Source of the DNA: Spongilla lacustris
Lineage: Eukaryota; Porifera; Demospongiae; Spongillida; Spongillidae
Length of the DNA: 64,000 nt
NCBI GenBank assembly: GCA_949361645.1
Contig: OX442416.1
Span: 18,532,323 to 18,596,322, forward strand
Direction: 5' to 3'
The notes below the pieces were generated by a model, which worked only from the letters and a program-made list of their open reading frames with translations, ran no database searches and had not been told where the DNA came from. Within the stretch, counting starts at the first letter, position 1. The number at the start of each line of letters is the position of its first letter. Positions 1 through 11,155 of this stretch are shown here, piece by piece. The translations under genes were made by a program, and so were the position numbers.

Positions 1-2270
1 AATTCATGCACCACACAAATGGACCTACACTGTCAGAGATGTCAGAAGCCATTACCAGTGTAACCCACAGTTCTACCTGTGCCCCATGGCCACAATATCT
101 TAGCACATAAGTTTTTGCAAGGGGAAGCACCAAACTCCACACACTGCACCTTATTATAAGCAATTCACAATAATAATAATGTACCATTTGTAATGACTCA
201 CTGTGTATAGTGCATTATAAGCAATGGGGGTGGGAAACATGTGTGGCTCCCCTAAAATTGTGCTACAATGTGAGGGCTGGCGGGCTTGCATCTCCTTTGG
301 CATTATATAAAATAGTGACATTATTGACCCCTTGTGTGGAGTGTGGAGGCTGATAACTCTGAGGGTGGGGACTGCTGACTAAATAATCTATTACTTTCAC
401 TTGCAAACACTGGTATTATGTGCTTGCAGCCAGAGGGTTAGTCGGGGGATGCCCCTGGGTTGCTGACATAACTTGCAGTGAAGTACAAATACTAGTGAGT
501 GAGGCCTGGCCCCAGTGTGTGGGCACAGTAAAGCTCACTTGCAGTAAAGATGGGACTGCTGACTGCATTTGCACTGAGTGTGAGGGCTGTCCTCTCCATG
601 GCATTATTTTGGGGGGCCCATTACTCCTGAATGTGATTGATAGAGCTCTTGATCTCCCTTGCTGGCAGTGTGGATTTCGGGGCTACTGGCTGGACTTGTA
701 GTGTGGGGGTTATAATGGTTAATGGCTCCATTTACAGTGAGTAGTGAGGGGCTGGTGTTTCTACTCTGCGGGTCTAGCTCACTTGCATTGTGGCCTGATT
801 GTGTGTGTGTGTGGGGGGTGGGGGGCCTGCTGACCAAATTGCAGTGAGAGGATTGTGGAGGGATTTGCTACTCCTCTGCAGGCATGGTTCTATAGGTATA
901 ATGTGAGAGTGGTGAGTGGAGCTGGTTGTGTGAGACTGCTGACTGAATATGCGCTCACCTGCAGTGGCACTCCATTGGCCCCTTGAGCTTGCACCGAATC
1001 ATCACTGGTATTGTGCACTTGTAAACCTGGCAGTAAGTGGGAGATAGGACCATGGTGTACGTGGATAAAAAGTGGCAGGTGTTTTTTTTGGTTTTTTTTT
1101 ATGTCGCAAAAGCATGCACTTCAAGAGAACAGAAGGATTCCTTGTCCCCATGGTTGAAATAGCACCATTTTGTTCTTCTTCCTTTATTGCGGTAGTTTTA
1201 AAGAACTCGAGATAGAAAGTGTTTCAAATTTTAAAAAACTCCACGCCGGCTGGAATATACATACAGATATTTACATGTGTATTGTTTAAAAGTAGAGTTG
1301 ACACAGATCACTTTAATTTGCAGAGCACTGTAATGAAGGAAGAAATGGTAGACACACCTGTTGCTGTCATATCAAGGATAGGAAGTGGGAGATAGGACCA
1401 TGGTGTATGTGGATAAAAAGTGGCAGTTTATGTTTTTATTTAATTTTATGTCGCAAAATCATGTGGTTCAAGAGAACAAAAAAAAAAAATCCACTTCCCC
1501 AGTCCGAATAGCACCATTTTGTATGTCTTCCTTTATTGCTGTAAAGAACTTGAGGTAGAAAGCGATTCAAATTTTAAACCAAACTGGAACATACATATAG
1601 AAACTTATTTTATAATTATATGCATACTGTTTAAAAGTTGAATTGACACAGATCACTTAATTTGCAGAGCATTGTAATGATAGAAGAGATGGTAGACACA
1701 CCTGTTGTGCATGCTGTCATATCAAGATGAAAAAAGAGTAACGAGAAGATAAAGTTTTGCTGGTATCCACATTGTTAATGGCTGAACAATATGTATCATC
1801 CATGGCTGAGTTTAGTTGTGGTTGTATGGCATGTACATATACATGTGTATAGTGTAGAAAACTGAGTAACTGATCCGCGTGAAATGAAGCGATTTTGGAG
1901 CAATATTGCGCTAACGATAGGCTGGGAACGAGAACGCGAAATCAATTGCGCGTAAATCGCTGCGATTTACGCGCAATTACGAGCGATTGATCTCGCATTC
2001 TCACGTTGTCAGTATAATTGATGAACCAAGTCTAAGTTGTACAAATATACTTACATCTAAACAGTCTTGTTTTAAGTTGCAGTCAACATATATCGGTACT
2101 AAATCATGGTATACAACAGACAACAGACGGAGCAAGGTTTTGTTTTATGAGACGTTGAAAAAGCTAGGCTGGCAGCGTTTCTGAAATACGATGAGCCAGC
2201 CTTTATTTCGATGGGCATGTAAGCAAATTTGTCTCAATCTGCGATTCATTAGGTGTACATGTCTTTAATT
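1..2270. other. No gene recognised (also 53455-55726)
   Basis: Several short open frames occur but none resembles a known domain, and both copies have them because they are duplicates. A roughly 330-bp module containing TGGGAGATAGGACCATGGTG and TATGTCGCAAAA occurs twice in tandem (about 1035-1375 and 1385-1720), so this stretch is itself repetitive. I see no supported coding exon. Confidence 0.5.
1944..1978. repeat. Perfect hairpin, 17-bp arms
   Basis: AATTGCGCGTAAATCGC is followed by one base and then its exact reverse complement. The flanks are also rich in GCG and CGC words. Copy B has the same hairpin near 55398-55432. The function is unknown; it may be the centre of a small fold-back element. 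Confidence 0.8.
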
Positions 2271-3172
2271 CAGTGTTGCCGCGGCTGACTAATTGGAACA
2301 AGTCCCGGACGGACGGCTGACCGGATTAAACCCCTGACGGTCACGGTCACGGCCAGCAATGGCCGGCATCAATCCTTCCCGGTCATGGCCACGGCCAACC
2401 GTTAGCAGCCTATCCGACACGGTCACGGCCATTTCTGACCGCCAAAACCGTCAAATCTCGAGTTTGGCGGTCACGGTCAGCGGTCAACCGTCAAGGGCGG
2501 GGAATTATATACCTGTACAAGCTTTACATGTACGTACGCGTAATCAGAAAAATATGCTGAACAGCTTAATTATAGGTATTTTATAGGAAGGGTATAATAC
2601 CGGTATATGTTTAAAGTTTAAACACAACGTAACAGCAAAAAGCCGGGCAGAGTCCATTCTCCATGTTTTGCGTTCAAGTATTAGTTTAGCTCGCTCTGGT
2701 GGTGTACTTTATGCTGGAATAGCCAGATACTTCAGTGCCATTTTAGAGACTGTGGGGAAATTGTGGGAATGTGTGAAATCTGGGAAAACTGGGGGTCAGT
2801 GGGGGAGTTAGCAGATGGATTAGTTTTCTTCCTCCTAATTAGAATCGGGTTCTTTACGATCGTCGTGTCGGCCATAATACAGCGCGCTATACTATACACG
2901 ACGGTCAAATCTCTATAGCAGTGTGTTACACGCAAAGTATGATCTTAATAATTATGTCTGTTATAATTGCAGTTTTATTAAGAATTAATTAATCGTGACC
3001 GTCAAAGACCGGCTCATATTTTTGACGGTCAGCCGCCAAATATATGACGGCCACCGTACTTCCCAGCTCCGACGGCCAGGCATGTTGGCGGTTCACGATC
3101 ACTGACGGTCAGCACAAAAATCGGCAATTTTTGACGGTTACCGGACGGCCACGGCTGGCCGCGGCAACACTG
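2271..3172. mobile_element. hAT-like non-autonomous element with CAGTGTTGCCGCGGC ends
   Basis: The left end CAGTGTTGCCGCGGC is mirrored by GCCGCGGCAACACTG at the right end, giving 15-bp terminal inverted repeats of the CAGTG type common in hAT elements. The flanks are GTCTTTAATT and GTCTTTATGG, an imperfect 8-bp-like target duplication. Both subterminal regions are packed with GACGGTCA and GGTCACGGTCACGG words in both orientations, as expected for transposase-binding subterminal repeats. No transposase frame was found. The same element is at 55727-56628. Confidence 0.7.
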
Positions 3173-3611
3173 GTCTTTATGGTCTCTATCATTTTAAAAG
3201 AACGGAACTACACACCGGCGTTCACGTGACTGGCGATCGCGTGTTCTACCAAAAGTAATTAAACTTTATTGTGTGAAAAGAAAGTGCGAGCTAGAGTTGG
3301 CATGGTAAGTACCTTACTTCATTGGAGAGCCTCAGCTTATTTCTTAGCATTTTTTTTCTAGCTCCTACTCACATTTTTGTATCTTTCGATGGTAATAGCG
3401 TGTTCCACCCAAACACGATATATGGCTCTGTTGGTGATGTGGTTTGGCCAAGTGACAAAAAGGATTTATAACTGCACACGGTACGTACTCGCTCGTTCGT
3501 GTCCTCATCAAATTACCAATCGTCAGGATCGGAGCGAGAGATGACGAGAGTGTTGGATGAAGGTGAAGTAGCGGAGAAGAAAAAACAGTAAGTTCTGCTG
3601 AGAAAATTAAA

Positions 3612-3849
3612 ATGTTATCGGCCCAGTATAGCCATCTAGAACACTGCCGTTATATGCAACGTCAAACCGGCAAGACTATTCTGGACCGAACGGTTATGAT
3701 TGGTAAGTGCGTACGAGTTTGCCCACTGCTTATCATTTGAGCACACACAATGTGTCTCCTTTACAGTACATGATGCGGAAGACACAGCAATTCCCAGATA
3801 TAAAATGGCTGCGTCGACATTGATATCAACTGCTCTGACTGCGTGTTGA
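3612..3849 (+). CDS. Possible two-exon small protein, unidentified
   Basis: An ATG at 3612 opens a frame that reaches TTG|GTAAGTGCG at 3702/3703. A pyrimidine-rich acceptor, CTCCTTTACAG, ends at 3766. Joining 3612-3702 to 3767-3849 keeps the frame (phase 1) and stops at TGA, giving about 57 residues. An open frame upstream of the ATG could lengthen exon 1. Copy B preserves both splice sites and the stop (about 57058-57295), but recent duplication means this is weak evidence of selection. No domain is recognised. It could be a chance pairing of splice-like signals. Confidence 0.25.
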
Positions 3850-4009
3850 ATTTGATGCGATAATGGAGGATTACCTGCGAAGTGACCTTCTGTTCACTAA
3901 TAACTGACCCTGTGTTCAAAATTGTGTATTCGTTATTTACTTGTTTATTGATCAATTAGATTCAATTTGTAAACAAATATCTTTAAATATAAGCGTTTTG
4001 TATACCGTA

Positions 4010-4155
4010 ATGTCACGCAAAATAGCGCGGCACCTCGCGCGCAATCTAGCGCAACTGTTCTCGCCGCGCGAAAAGACGTGGAAATCGGCCCATGCGCGAT
4101 TGCACGCACCGTGTCGCGCACATTCGACGTCGATCGTTTCATGCGCGATCGCGTT
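4010..4155. other. CpG-dense patch
   Basis: About 145 bp are rich in CGCG and GCGCGA words, against an AT-rich and mostly CpG-poor surround. It contains several near-palindromes such as GCGCGATCGCG-like blocks. An open frame of 123 codons crosses it (3941-4312, plus strand), but its basic composition follows from the CG words and I do not call it a gene. It may be a promoter-type unmethylated island or an element fragment. The duplicate is at about 57456-57600. Confidence 0.4.
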
Positions 4156-4911
4156 GAAATTTTTACCCGGGAAGAGACTGAGTAACATAGTTCATCAGTG
4201 TTTCTCTATGGTATCATACATGTATTTGCAATGTACACTTGTGTTGCATTTGAATAAAAACGCAAAGTACTCTTTACACTATTGGGGTGTGCAAATATCT
4301 GCGAGTTTATGAAATTAGGTGAATGTATCATGAATGACTGCATGTTTGAAAGCATCCAGTTATGAATAAAAGCAACGAATTCTCTATATACGTACCCGCG
4401 TGTAGGATAAACGAAATAGTCCTACATTTAGTACATGCATGCATGAATAACGTAATTTTCTACAAATATAAGACTATTTCGTTTTTCCTTATCATTCAAT
4501 CCTTGTTTCCCTGCTTTTTACACCACTATTGCCTTCAAATCCTATATACCAGTAACGTACTCATAGAGAAACTTTTCCCAGTTCGTATAACCATTCTAGT
4601 ATGGATCATCAATGTTGTGAATTCATTGTTAATGTACAACCAACATTACACCATTTGATATGAGGGTTGTAAGGTAAGTGAAGGTGTCCTTTGTTGAAGT
4701 ACAAGACTGCCATGTTTTTGGGCCAGAGGTGTGGAAAGAATGTGCTTAAAGTGGATATGAATCAGTTTATACAGTTAGTGATATCAAATGCAATAAATTG
4801 ATCACTGCAAAAATGGGACCACTTAAAAACCTAACACCGCCAGTATAAAATATATATTTTAGGATAAATGAACATACACAACATTATTAATAATCTATCT
4901 ATTATGTTTAG

Positions 4912-5085
4912 TTAATCGTCTCGGAATCCTCTGTTACGTATTGCCCTGGCATTTGTCCTCAGGCTAAGTACTGTAATAATTTTCTGAAATGAAGTATCCA
5001 CATCAATTCCAGGAGTGGAAAGGAGATGTTCCACACAAGTAGTATGACCTCTTGATGCAGCGAGGTGTAATGGAGTATAACCACC
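4912..5085 (-). CDS. Ankyrin-repeat gene, terminal exon (locus 1)
   Basis: On the minus strand an acceptor CACTCCAG precedes 5085. The frame encodes one ankyrin repeat (GGYTPLHLAASRGHTTC, then the LLSTPGIDVD helix end) followed by a 25-residue non-repeat tail and a TAA stop at 4912. Unlike the internal exons it has no GT donor after the repeat, so it is a last exon. Related last exons occur at 36876-37004 and 51090-51257. It sits about 6 kb downstream of the repeat array, separated by the fold-back/hAT insertion, so its link to that array is inferred. Confidence 0.65.
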   Translation of the reverse strand, partial: GGYTPLHLAASRGHTTCVEHLLSTPGIDVDTSFQKIITVLSLRTNARAIRNRGFRDD

Positions 5086-7608
5086 CTGGAGTGGGTACAA
5101 TAGTTCAGCCAACATGGTGGGTACAATGTACATATGTACATGTAGATGGTCATCAATATGCCCCTTCAAAAGTAAAAATATGTATCTATTGTAATTCTTA
5201 ATAAAGGGGAGGAGGAAGAGAAGATTAACATATACATCACAGCACTAGGATAGTTTTTGATGAGGGATGAGCTTTATCCTGTTGGCTTCAGTTTATTATG
5301 GACAGCTGTGTGCATGTACGACTATACTCCATTCCTAGCACCTACAGTGCTCCACACAATAAGACCAAATTTTTAAGCCAGTTTAAAGATGTGGCACATA
5401 TGAACTCGGTACCGTTTTTAATGATGACTTTTAAGGTGTTTTTGCAACCATACATCACTTTCTTGCCAAATTCGAGAAACTTATTGCCCCTTCCCTTACG
5501 TACATATAGAGCGATATTGATGGGCCGCTGGCTGTATCCGAGGCCTGATAGGTCCCGGAGGTAAAACGTACCATAACTCCAACACCGAAAATATTTCTAA
5601 TGCCAAATTTGAATCCCTGGTAGGAAAATGGTGTCCAACCAAACGGTGACTTTTCGCAATACCTTTATAGCGATGGTTCAGGCGAGGCTTAGTGTCAAAC
5701 TTAGTGCAGCGGTGAACCATTTTTGAAATTTACATACGTGCCACACCCCCATTTCTACGTGACGTCACGCGGAATAAACATGGAAGACTTGGAGAGTTCA
5801 GGAAGCGAATAAGAAGATAACTTTGATGAGCAGTGCCGGATTAAGGGTCACTGGGGCCCCTGGACTAGTTATTTTGAAAGGCCCCCCCCCCCCCCCCCCT
5901 CCCTTTTTTGAGTAACAATCGTTGCGCATGGAATTAAATATACTATAGTGATTAGTACTACTGTATAAGAAGTACAAGTTGTGCAAAAAGGATTTACAAT
6001 TCTACAACTTTTCGACACTTTACAGCCACATATATTTCAATAATATCTTCAAATTCAATCTTGCTGTAGCACCTCAGACTCAATTGCAATGAGTGATAGC
6101 CAGTTAAGTCTGTCTTGATGCATGCATGTTCTTTTCTCATTTTTGATAAGCTTTAGCTTGGAGAACGATCTCTCTCCTGATGTATTGATTGCCATCAAAC
6201 TCAAGTACATTTGATAAGCAATTTGGACGTTCGTAAAGGTTGATTGGAGACAATGGTTTAAAATTATACTGTACAAATTAATAGCTGTACATGTGAATGT
6301 ACATGTCGGCATTTCCTCGTCTGAATTCAAACGTTCGATAAAACAGGAAAAGTGTTTGAACCCTTGTGGAAAGCTGAGCTCCTAGTCATTAGGATAGCAT
6401 TGCTATAAGTTTTGAGCCGCTTTTTCTATATAGTCTGCTCCCATGCTTCGAAATTCTGTAATAAATCCGAAGCGCTTGTGCACCACATCATATGCCTGTG
6501 TGCGTAACGTCAAGCCTGTGACAGTTTATCCAATATTGGAAGGAACACTTCGATGCGAAACTTATCATGCTGATGAAGCACCAATCCGTTAGATTCATCA
6601 CCGAATTGCGTTTTTGGTTTCCTTATTCTTTTTTCAGTCGGCATCCTTATATTTAGCATTTGGATCCTTTTGTTTCGCACGCATTTCACTAATAGCATCA
6701 AAGTTCCCTCTAAGTTCTGACACGAAGTCCTGGAGTGACTGTAGCAGTTTGACAGCTGTTCCTAGCTCAATTTCAGCACTTTGAAGAGCCATGCTAACTC
6801 TGTTGAACCTTTCCAAAATGATGTTCCAAAATACAGCCATGAAAACAATGTCCAGGTAAGATAACGAAATTTGAAGGCCGTTAGCTTCTTGTTGGGTATC
6901 TGCTCACTGTTCAGGATCTTGCACAATATGTAGAAGAGCAGCTCGAATATTATCGCATCCTTCTGACAGTGCTTTAGTAGCTTCAGCACGAGCTGACCAT
7001 CGCGTATATATCGGACAAACACTTGAGCACTTTTTTTCCCCTTTAAGATATTGTACAAGTATCCCCCATCTGCTTGTACTAGTACTAAAAAAGGTGAATA
7101 GTTTCTGAACCAAGCTGAAGAAATTTGTTGCTTCCACACAAGATTCAACAGCGCAAACACTTATTAAATTTAGTGAATGAGCAGCGTACAATGCCAACGG
7201 ATTTACATCACATAGTTTAGCTTGCATACCATTATATTTCCCAGACATGTTTGCTGAATTATCGTAGGTCTGTCCGCGCATGTACATAATATCTATACTA
7301 TGTTTTTCAAGAAACTGCACTGCTGTAGTGGCAAGGAATTCACCTGTATAACTCTGGATAGGTAAAAAAAAAAAAAAAAGAAGAAAACGCTCTTGTATGT
7401 CGTGCGACTGCTTATTTACATATCGTACTATAACCGTAAGATGGTCTACATGACATAGGTATGGAGTTGAGTCAACAGAAAGTGAAAAATACTAGGCTTC
7501 TTTTAGTTCAGTAATGATAACAGATAACATGATTTCTATAGACTCTTCGCATATTGTTGATGACAAATATGATGGCCTACCTTTACCTTTGTTTCCATAG
7601 GTTTCGAT

Positions 7609-7665
7609 GTGGCGGTGATGTAATCCATCCACTGCTGTGAGAATCTGGGTCTGGGTACGAGACTA
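7609..7665. repeat. Half-copy of the snap-back element
   Basis: GCGGTGATGTAATCCATCC through TGGGTACGAGACTA matches one arm of the palindrome at 8118-8248. It lies within the transposase relic just upstream of the coding block RHIETYGNKGK, and the frame is lost across it. The other arm is absent, so it is a one-armed insertion or an insertion that later lost an arm. The copy B equivalent is near 61045-61105. Confidence 0.7.
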
Positions 7666-8117
7666 CTACTTGAGCGCTATGGTGTGTAGCGCTATTTTCA
7701 TGATCAATCAATCTACTGGATTCATGCTTCCAATCACTGAATCCAGTACCTGAAACTGTGTTGTAATGTGCTTGTCACCAAACAGAACACATATAAAGCA
7801 GAAAATACTTCCTGTGGAAGGGGAGTAAACAATCCATTCTAGAGCAATTTCTTCACCAGAAAGATGCTTTCGAAAGAGGAGATGTTTAGAGAATTTTCTG
7901 CTTTGGTCCTTAAATTGTCGCTCGGAAGCTGCAAAATCGCCATCATAATTCTGGCACTCTTTAGGTCCTTTCATGCTCCAGTATTCACGCACCTCTTTTT
8001 GAAATGTTCTTCCACAAAGCAACATCGCCACTATATTCTGGCAACAAGGAGCTACTGGATTTGGAACTACTGCATTTTTCAATTGGATAACCTTCATGTC
8101 CGCTCTCCGCGTGAGAG

Positions 8118-8248
8118 TAGTCTCGTACCCAGACCCATGTTTTCACAGCAGCGGATGGATTACATCACCGCTACGCGAAACCACTTTTCGCGTAGCGGTG
8201 ATGTAATCCATCCGCTGCTGTAAAAACATGGGTCTGGGTACGAGACTA
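8118..8248. mobile_element. Snap-back MITE, near-perfect palindrome, 9-bp TSD
   Basis: The sequence runs TAGTCTCGTACCCAGACCC to the centre CGCGAAACCACTTTTCGCG and back, with almost perfect arms of about 63 bp. It is bounded by the direct repeats GCGTGAGAG at 8109-8117 and 8249-8257. It interrupts the transposase frame. Removing it with one repeat reconnects the LLLGSHA side to the ESGHEGYPIEK side in frame. The copy B equivalent at 61556-61686 has the same 9-bp repeats. Confidence 0.85.
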
Positions 8249-9446
8249 GCGTGAGAGCCAAGCAAGAGAGCTTCAGCCTCCAAAGGAATCATGCCTTCTG
8301 GAATGGAGCTATTAAGCTAATTGCAAGCACGATCTCCACTCTGGTCCGCTGTTGTTGTGGCAGAGCTTTCAGACATGTTTGTGGGTGCTACGATGTTGAT
8401 AAAACCCAGGTCATCCAGCTTGCGAAGCTTAGTAATTGATTTCTCGTGCTGTTTCTTCAACTTTCGTTTTGCAGCGCCACTTATCTGTACCCTTCCTGGT
8501 CCATCACTGCTTTTTTTCGAGGTCGAGCTGCTCTATTCATAATAACGCACACTCAGAGTTTCCTATTACCTGCCGTAACCTGCGTTACGGACGGAGCTTA
8601 TGATCAAAGCAGCGGGGAGGGGATATGCACAATGCATTGACCGATAATTATTTTGTGGTTTCTTTAGTGTACAGTCGTCTTTGGGAAGGGGTGGGGGAGG
8701 GTCTGACCAAACAGTACTAACACCGCATGCATACTTGCCCGTTTGGTGCCCCCTAAGGTTGTGGGCCCCTGGACTGTAGCCCCACTTGCCCAATGGATAA
8801 TCTGGCACTGTTGATGAGGGATCTGAACTTAATGAAGGCACCGAATCAGACGACGATAGAGCGGGAGTATAATCGTGATTTTATCGTCTGCCATTTTGTT
8901 TTCATTAAATTAAGCTATACCCGAACTTGGCAATGTCAGCCTTTATTTTATGAAGCGTCTTTTCTACCTAAACACTGACAAATACACATTTCTTTTACGT
9001 GGAATCGTCCATTTATTAAATAAGCAATAAATGTTTGACGTCACGTAGAAATAGAGGTGTGGCACGTATGTAAATTTCAAAAATGGTTCACCACTGCACT
9101 AAGTTTGACACTAAGCCTCGCCTGAACCATCGCTATAAAGGATTGCGAAAAGTAACCGTTTGGTTGGACACCATTTTCCTTCTAGTGATAAAAATTTGGC
9201 ATTAAAAGTATTTTCGGTGTTAGAGTTTTGATACGTTTTACCTCTGGGACCTATCAGGCCTAGGATACAGCCAGTAGAATGAATCTATAACATCAAAATA
9301 GCACTATATGTACGTAAGGGATGGGGCAATAAGTTTCTCGAATTTGGCAAGAAAGTGATGTATGGTTGTGGAAATATAACGTTTTCAAAAACACCTTAAA
9401 AGTCATCATTAAAAACGGTACCGAGTTCGTATGTGCCACATCTTTA

Positions 9447-10285
9447 GTACTTATTTGTTTGCATTTTTTGAACCAAACAGTTCTCCAATCATTTCTATAT
9501 AAGTATTATGCATTTGATAGTGTAAACAATGTACATGTATGGCAATTGTGCAGGTAAACAACTTTGGTTTGTGAAACAATTTTTCATTACACACAGACTG
9601 TGTCCTGAAGGAATGTAGTTAAGAGCCCAATTTTCTTTTAATGGATACTAGTAGTACTCATACTAGTACGGTTGTTAACTTGAATGATTAAATTTGACTT
9701 AAGACAGGTGTGGCGGAAGGTACATGTACTTATATTTGGGGTGCCAATTATTAATAAATAGGCCTACATACGAGTTCATAACACAGCGACCTATCAACAC
9801 AAGTCAGTTTATTATTCAGCAAACGCTCCGAAGTAATATTTTCGTTCCAGCATCGTTTGCTAATAGCAACATCAACCAAATTTACTTCCCTGTCTTAATT
9901 GATCAGATGTTAATAAGTAGTCGCTTCATAGCAGAAACTTAAAGCTTCTTTCCAAAGTACTGGATGATATCGGAATAGTTAAATACAGTTGCAGAAGTTT
10001 ATGTATGTATATTTCTTTGTTTGCATGAGCTTTCATTGCATCGCGTATTACACAAACACTATTTACTTGTACATGTAGTGACTTTTTTCACGTACATCGG
10101 GTAACTCCACACGAATGACACCCATTAGAATAGCGAGTTGCTTCTCTAATGTATGTAAAACAATATCACTTTTAAAAAGACCGACCGGAGTTGGATAGTG
10201 TTTCCTTCAGTAAAATTGCTACTATTGAAACGAGGACAGATGTGCAAATGAATACAATGCATCTGAAACTACAACATTATGTTGC
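9447..10285. other. No gene recognised
   Basis: This is AT-rich sequence between the fold-back element and the poly-G region. Short open frames here show no domain, no splice context and no similarity to other parts of the window that I can see. Confidence 0.5.
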
Positions 10286-10289
10286 TGGC

Positions 10290-10430
10290 AGGGGGGGGGG
10301 GGGGGGGGGGGGGGGGGGTTGGAGGCTGGAAGGGGTGCTGAGCACATCCTATGCTATATTCGGAGGGGGGGGGGGGGGGGCTGGAGCACCCCCATTCCAC
10401 GCCCCTCCCACCCCCCCTCCCCCCGGGGTA
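10290..10430. repeat. Poly-G tracts and GC-rich element fragment
   Basis: A run of about 28 G is followed, 50 bp later, by a second G run and then C-rich sequence. The layout GCTGGCAGGGGG... resembles the G-tract-bearing ends of the CAGTGGCG/CAGGGGCGG-type elements elsewhere in the window, but no full terminus is preserved. The long G runs could form G-quadruplexes and are prone to assembly length error. Confidence 0.5.
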
Positions 10431-10450
10431 TTGATGTAATTTTATTGGAA

Positions 10451-10725
10451 CCTTGATATCAACATTAAATAAATAATTAAACCCCTAAAAATAGCCCATG
10501 GTTTTAGCATTTCTCCGTATATTATAGTGAAACTGTGGCTCTGTTTCATGATTGTTTTAGTTTGTTAGCAATCTGGTTAGTTGATCTATTTTGTTCTACA
10601 TTTAGAACACACAATGGCTTAATGACAAAACCCCAAAATCATGAAACAGAGCCACAGTTTTACAGAGAAATCCCAAATTTCCATGCTTTTAGCTTTTAAT
10701 TACTTATTTAATGCTGATACCAAGG
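10451..10725. mobile_element. Small fold-back element (MITE-like)
   Basis: CCTTGATATCAACATTAAAT on the left is mirrored by ATTTAATGCTGATACCAAGG on the right. Inside, AAACTGTGGCTCTGTTTCAT is mirrored by ATGAAACAGAGCCACAGTTT. The arms are about 110-120 bp with indels, and the centre is about 50 bp. No coding frame or clear target duplication was seen. Confidence 0.65.
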
Positions 10726-11053
10726 CACGAATAAATTATTACAAATTATATGAACACCCCAGGGACGTTCCATTCTATTCCAGAAGATCTCATCTTAAGT
10801 CAAATTAATTCGTTCAAATTATTGCGAAGCATGAAGCATACTTAAAAACTCAAGTTTGAAACAGGGGGTGGGTTTTGGAATAGGGTGTGGGCAAAAATAT
10901 AAGTCTTCCCTCCATACTGTTAAATGGCATGCCAAACAGTTTTATCTGACCAGCCAGATCAATTAATCCATTGGTTAATCATGCCATAGCACGTGTAAAC
11001 CAGGTGGTGGACTTATCAAAGAAAAGTGCATAGTATTCAGTGGACCAGCTCAC

Positions 11054-11155
11054 CTCACTCTTAATGTTCACATCAATACCAGGAGTGGAAAGAAGATGTT
11101 CCACACAAGTAGTATGACCTCCCTCTACAGCCCAAAGTAATGGAGTATAACCAAC
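11054..11155 (-). CDS. Ankyrin repeat exon, locus 1 (last of array)
   Basis: 34 codons, phase 0-0: VGYTPLLWAVEGGHTTCVEH, then LLSTPGIDVNIKSE. The acceptor is CCACTTCAG and the donor GAG|GTGAGC. The next compatible exon downstream is 4912-5085. Confidence 0.72.

Larger units (their letters stand above)
5994..8529 (-). pseudogene. hAT transposase relic, ZMYM1/DUF4371-like, copy A
   Basis: Reading right to left, visible pieces are: a basic N-terminal stretch with AAKRKLKKQHEKSITKL (8529-8330); a TTF-type zinc-finger region with REYWSMKGPKE and CFICVLFGD (8097-7708); a DUF4371-like core with MRGQTYDNSANMSGKY and RWSARAEATKALSEGCDN (7320-6904); and a hAT C-terminal dimerisation block with INTSGERSFSKLKLIKN (about 6230-6100). 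Frameshifts, in-frame stops and an inserted snap-back element (8118-8248) break it. Copy A has small indels that copy B lacks, near 7005, 6640 and 7997. No activity is expected. Confidence 0.88.
1..8778. repeat. Segmental duplication, copy A (cut by window edge)
   Basis: Base 1 aligns with 53455, and the match continues, with scattered substitutions and short indels, to GGACTGTA at 8771-8778. After that copy A continues into the right end of a hAT element, while copy B enters a minisatellite. The copies are in the same orientation. Because the match starts at base 1, the true left end lies outside the window. Contents shared with copy B: a hAT-like element, a possible two-exon micro-gene, a CpG-rich patch, an ankyrin terminal exon and a decayed hAT transposase. 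It may be a segmental duplication or an uncollapsed haplotype. Confidence 0.95.
5831..8810 (-). mobile_element. Complete but decayed hAT transposon, 8-bp TSD TTGATGAG
   Basis: The left end is CAGTGCCGGATTAAGG and the right end, read inward, is CAGTGCCAGATTATCC. Immediately outside are identical 8-bp repeats TTGATGAG at 5823-5830 and 8811-8818, the target-site length expected for hAT. A transposase relic on the minus strand fills the interior. A run of about 18 C lies about 50 bp inside the left end. Copy B (59276-62394) has the same left end and left TSD but lacks the last 32 bp. Confidence 0.93.
5384..9446. mobile_element. Fold-back element with ~400-bp inverted arms, split by a hAT
   Basis: The left arm 5384-5767 is the reverse complement of the right arm 9036-9446, with substitutions and small indels. 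Both outer ends read TAAAGATGTGGCACAT inward. Flanking TA or TTA could be the target duplication, but this is ambiguous. Without the hAT at 5831-8810 the element would be about 1.07 kb. Its middle has an acidic reading frame starting ATG at 5779, with an early TAA, running across the hAT insertion point. That may be the remains of a transposase start. The superfamily is not determined. Confidence 0.7.

Noticed and set aside
3941..4312. 123-codon plus-strand frame with arginine-rich N-terminus
   Set aside because: The composition follows from CGCG-rich words, there is no domain, and overlapping frames on the other strand are equally open.
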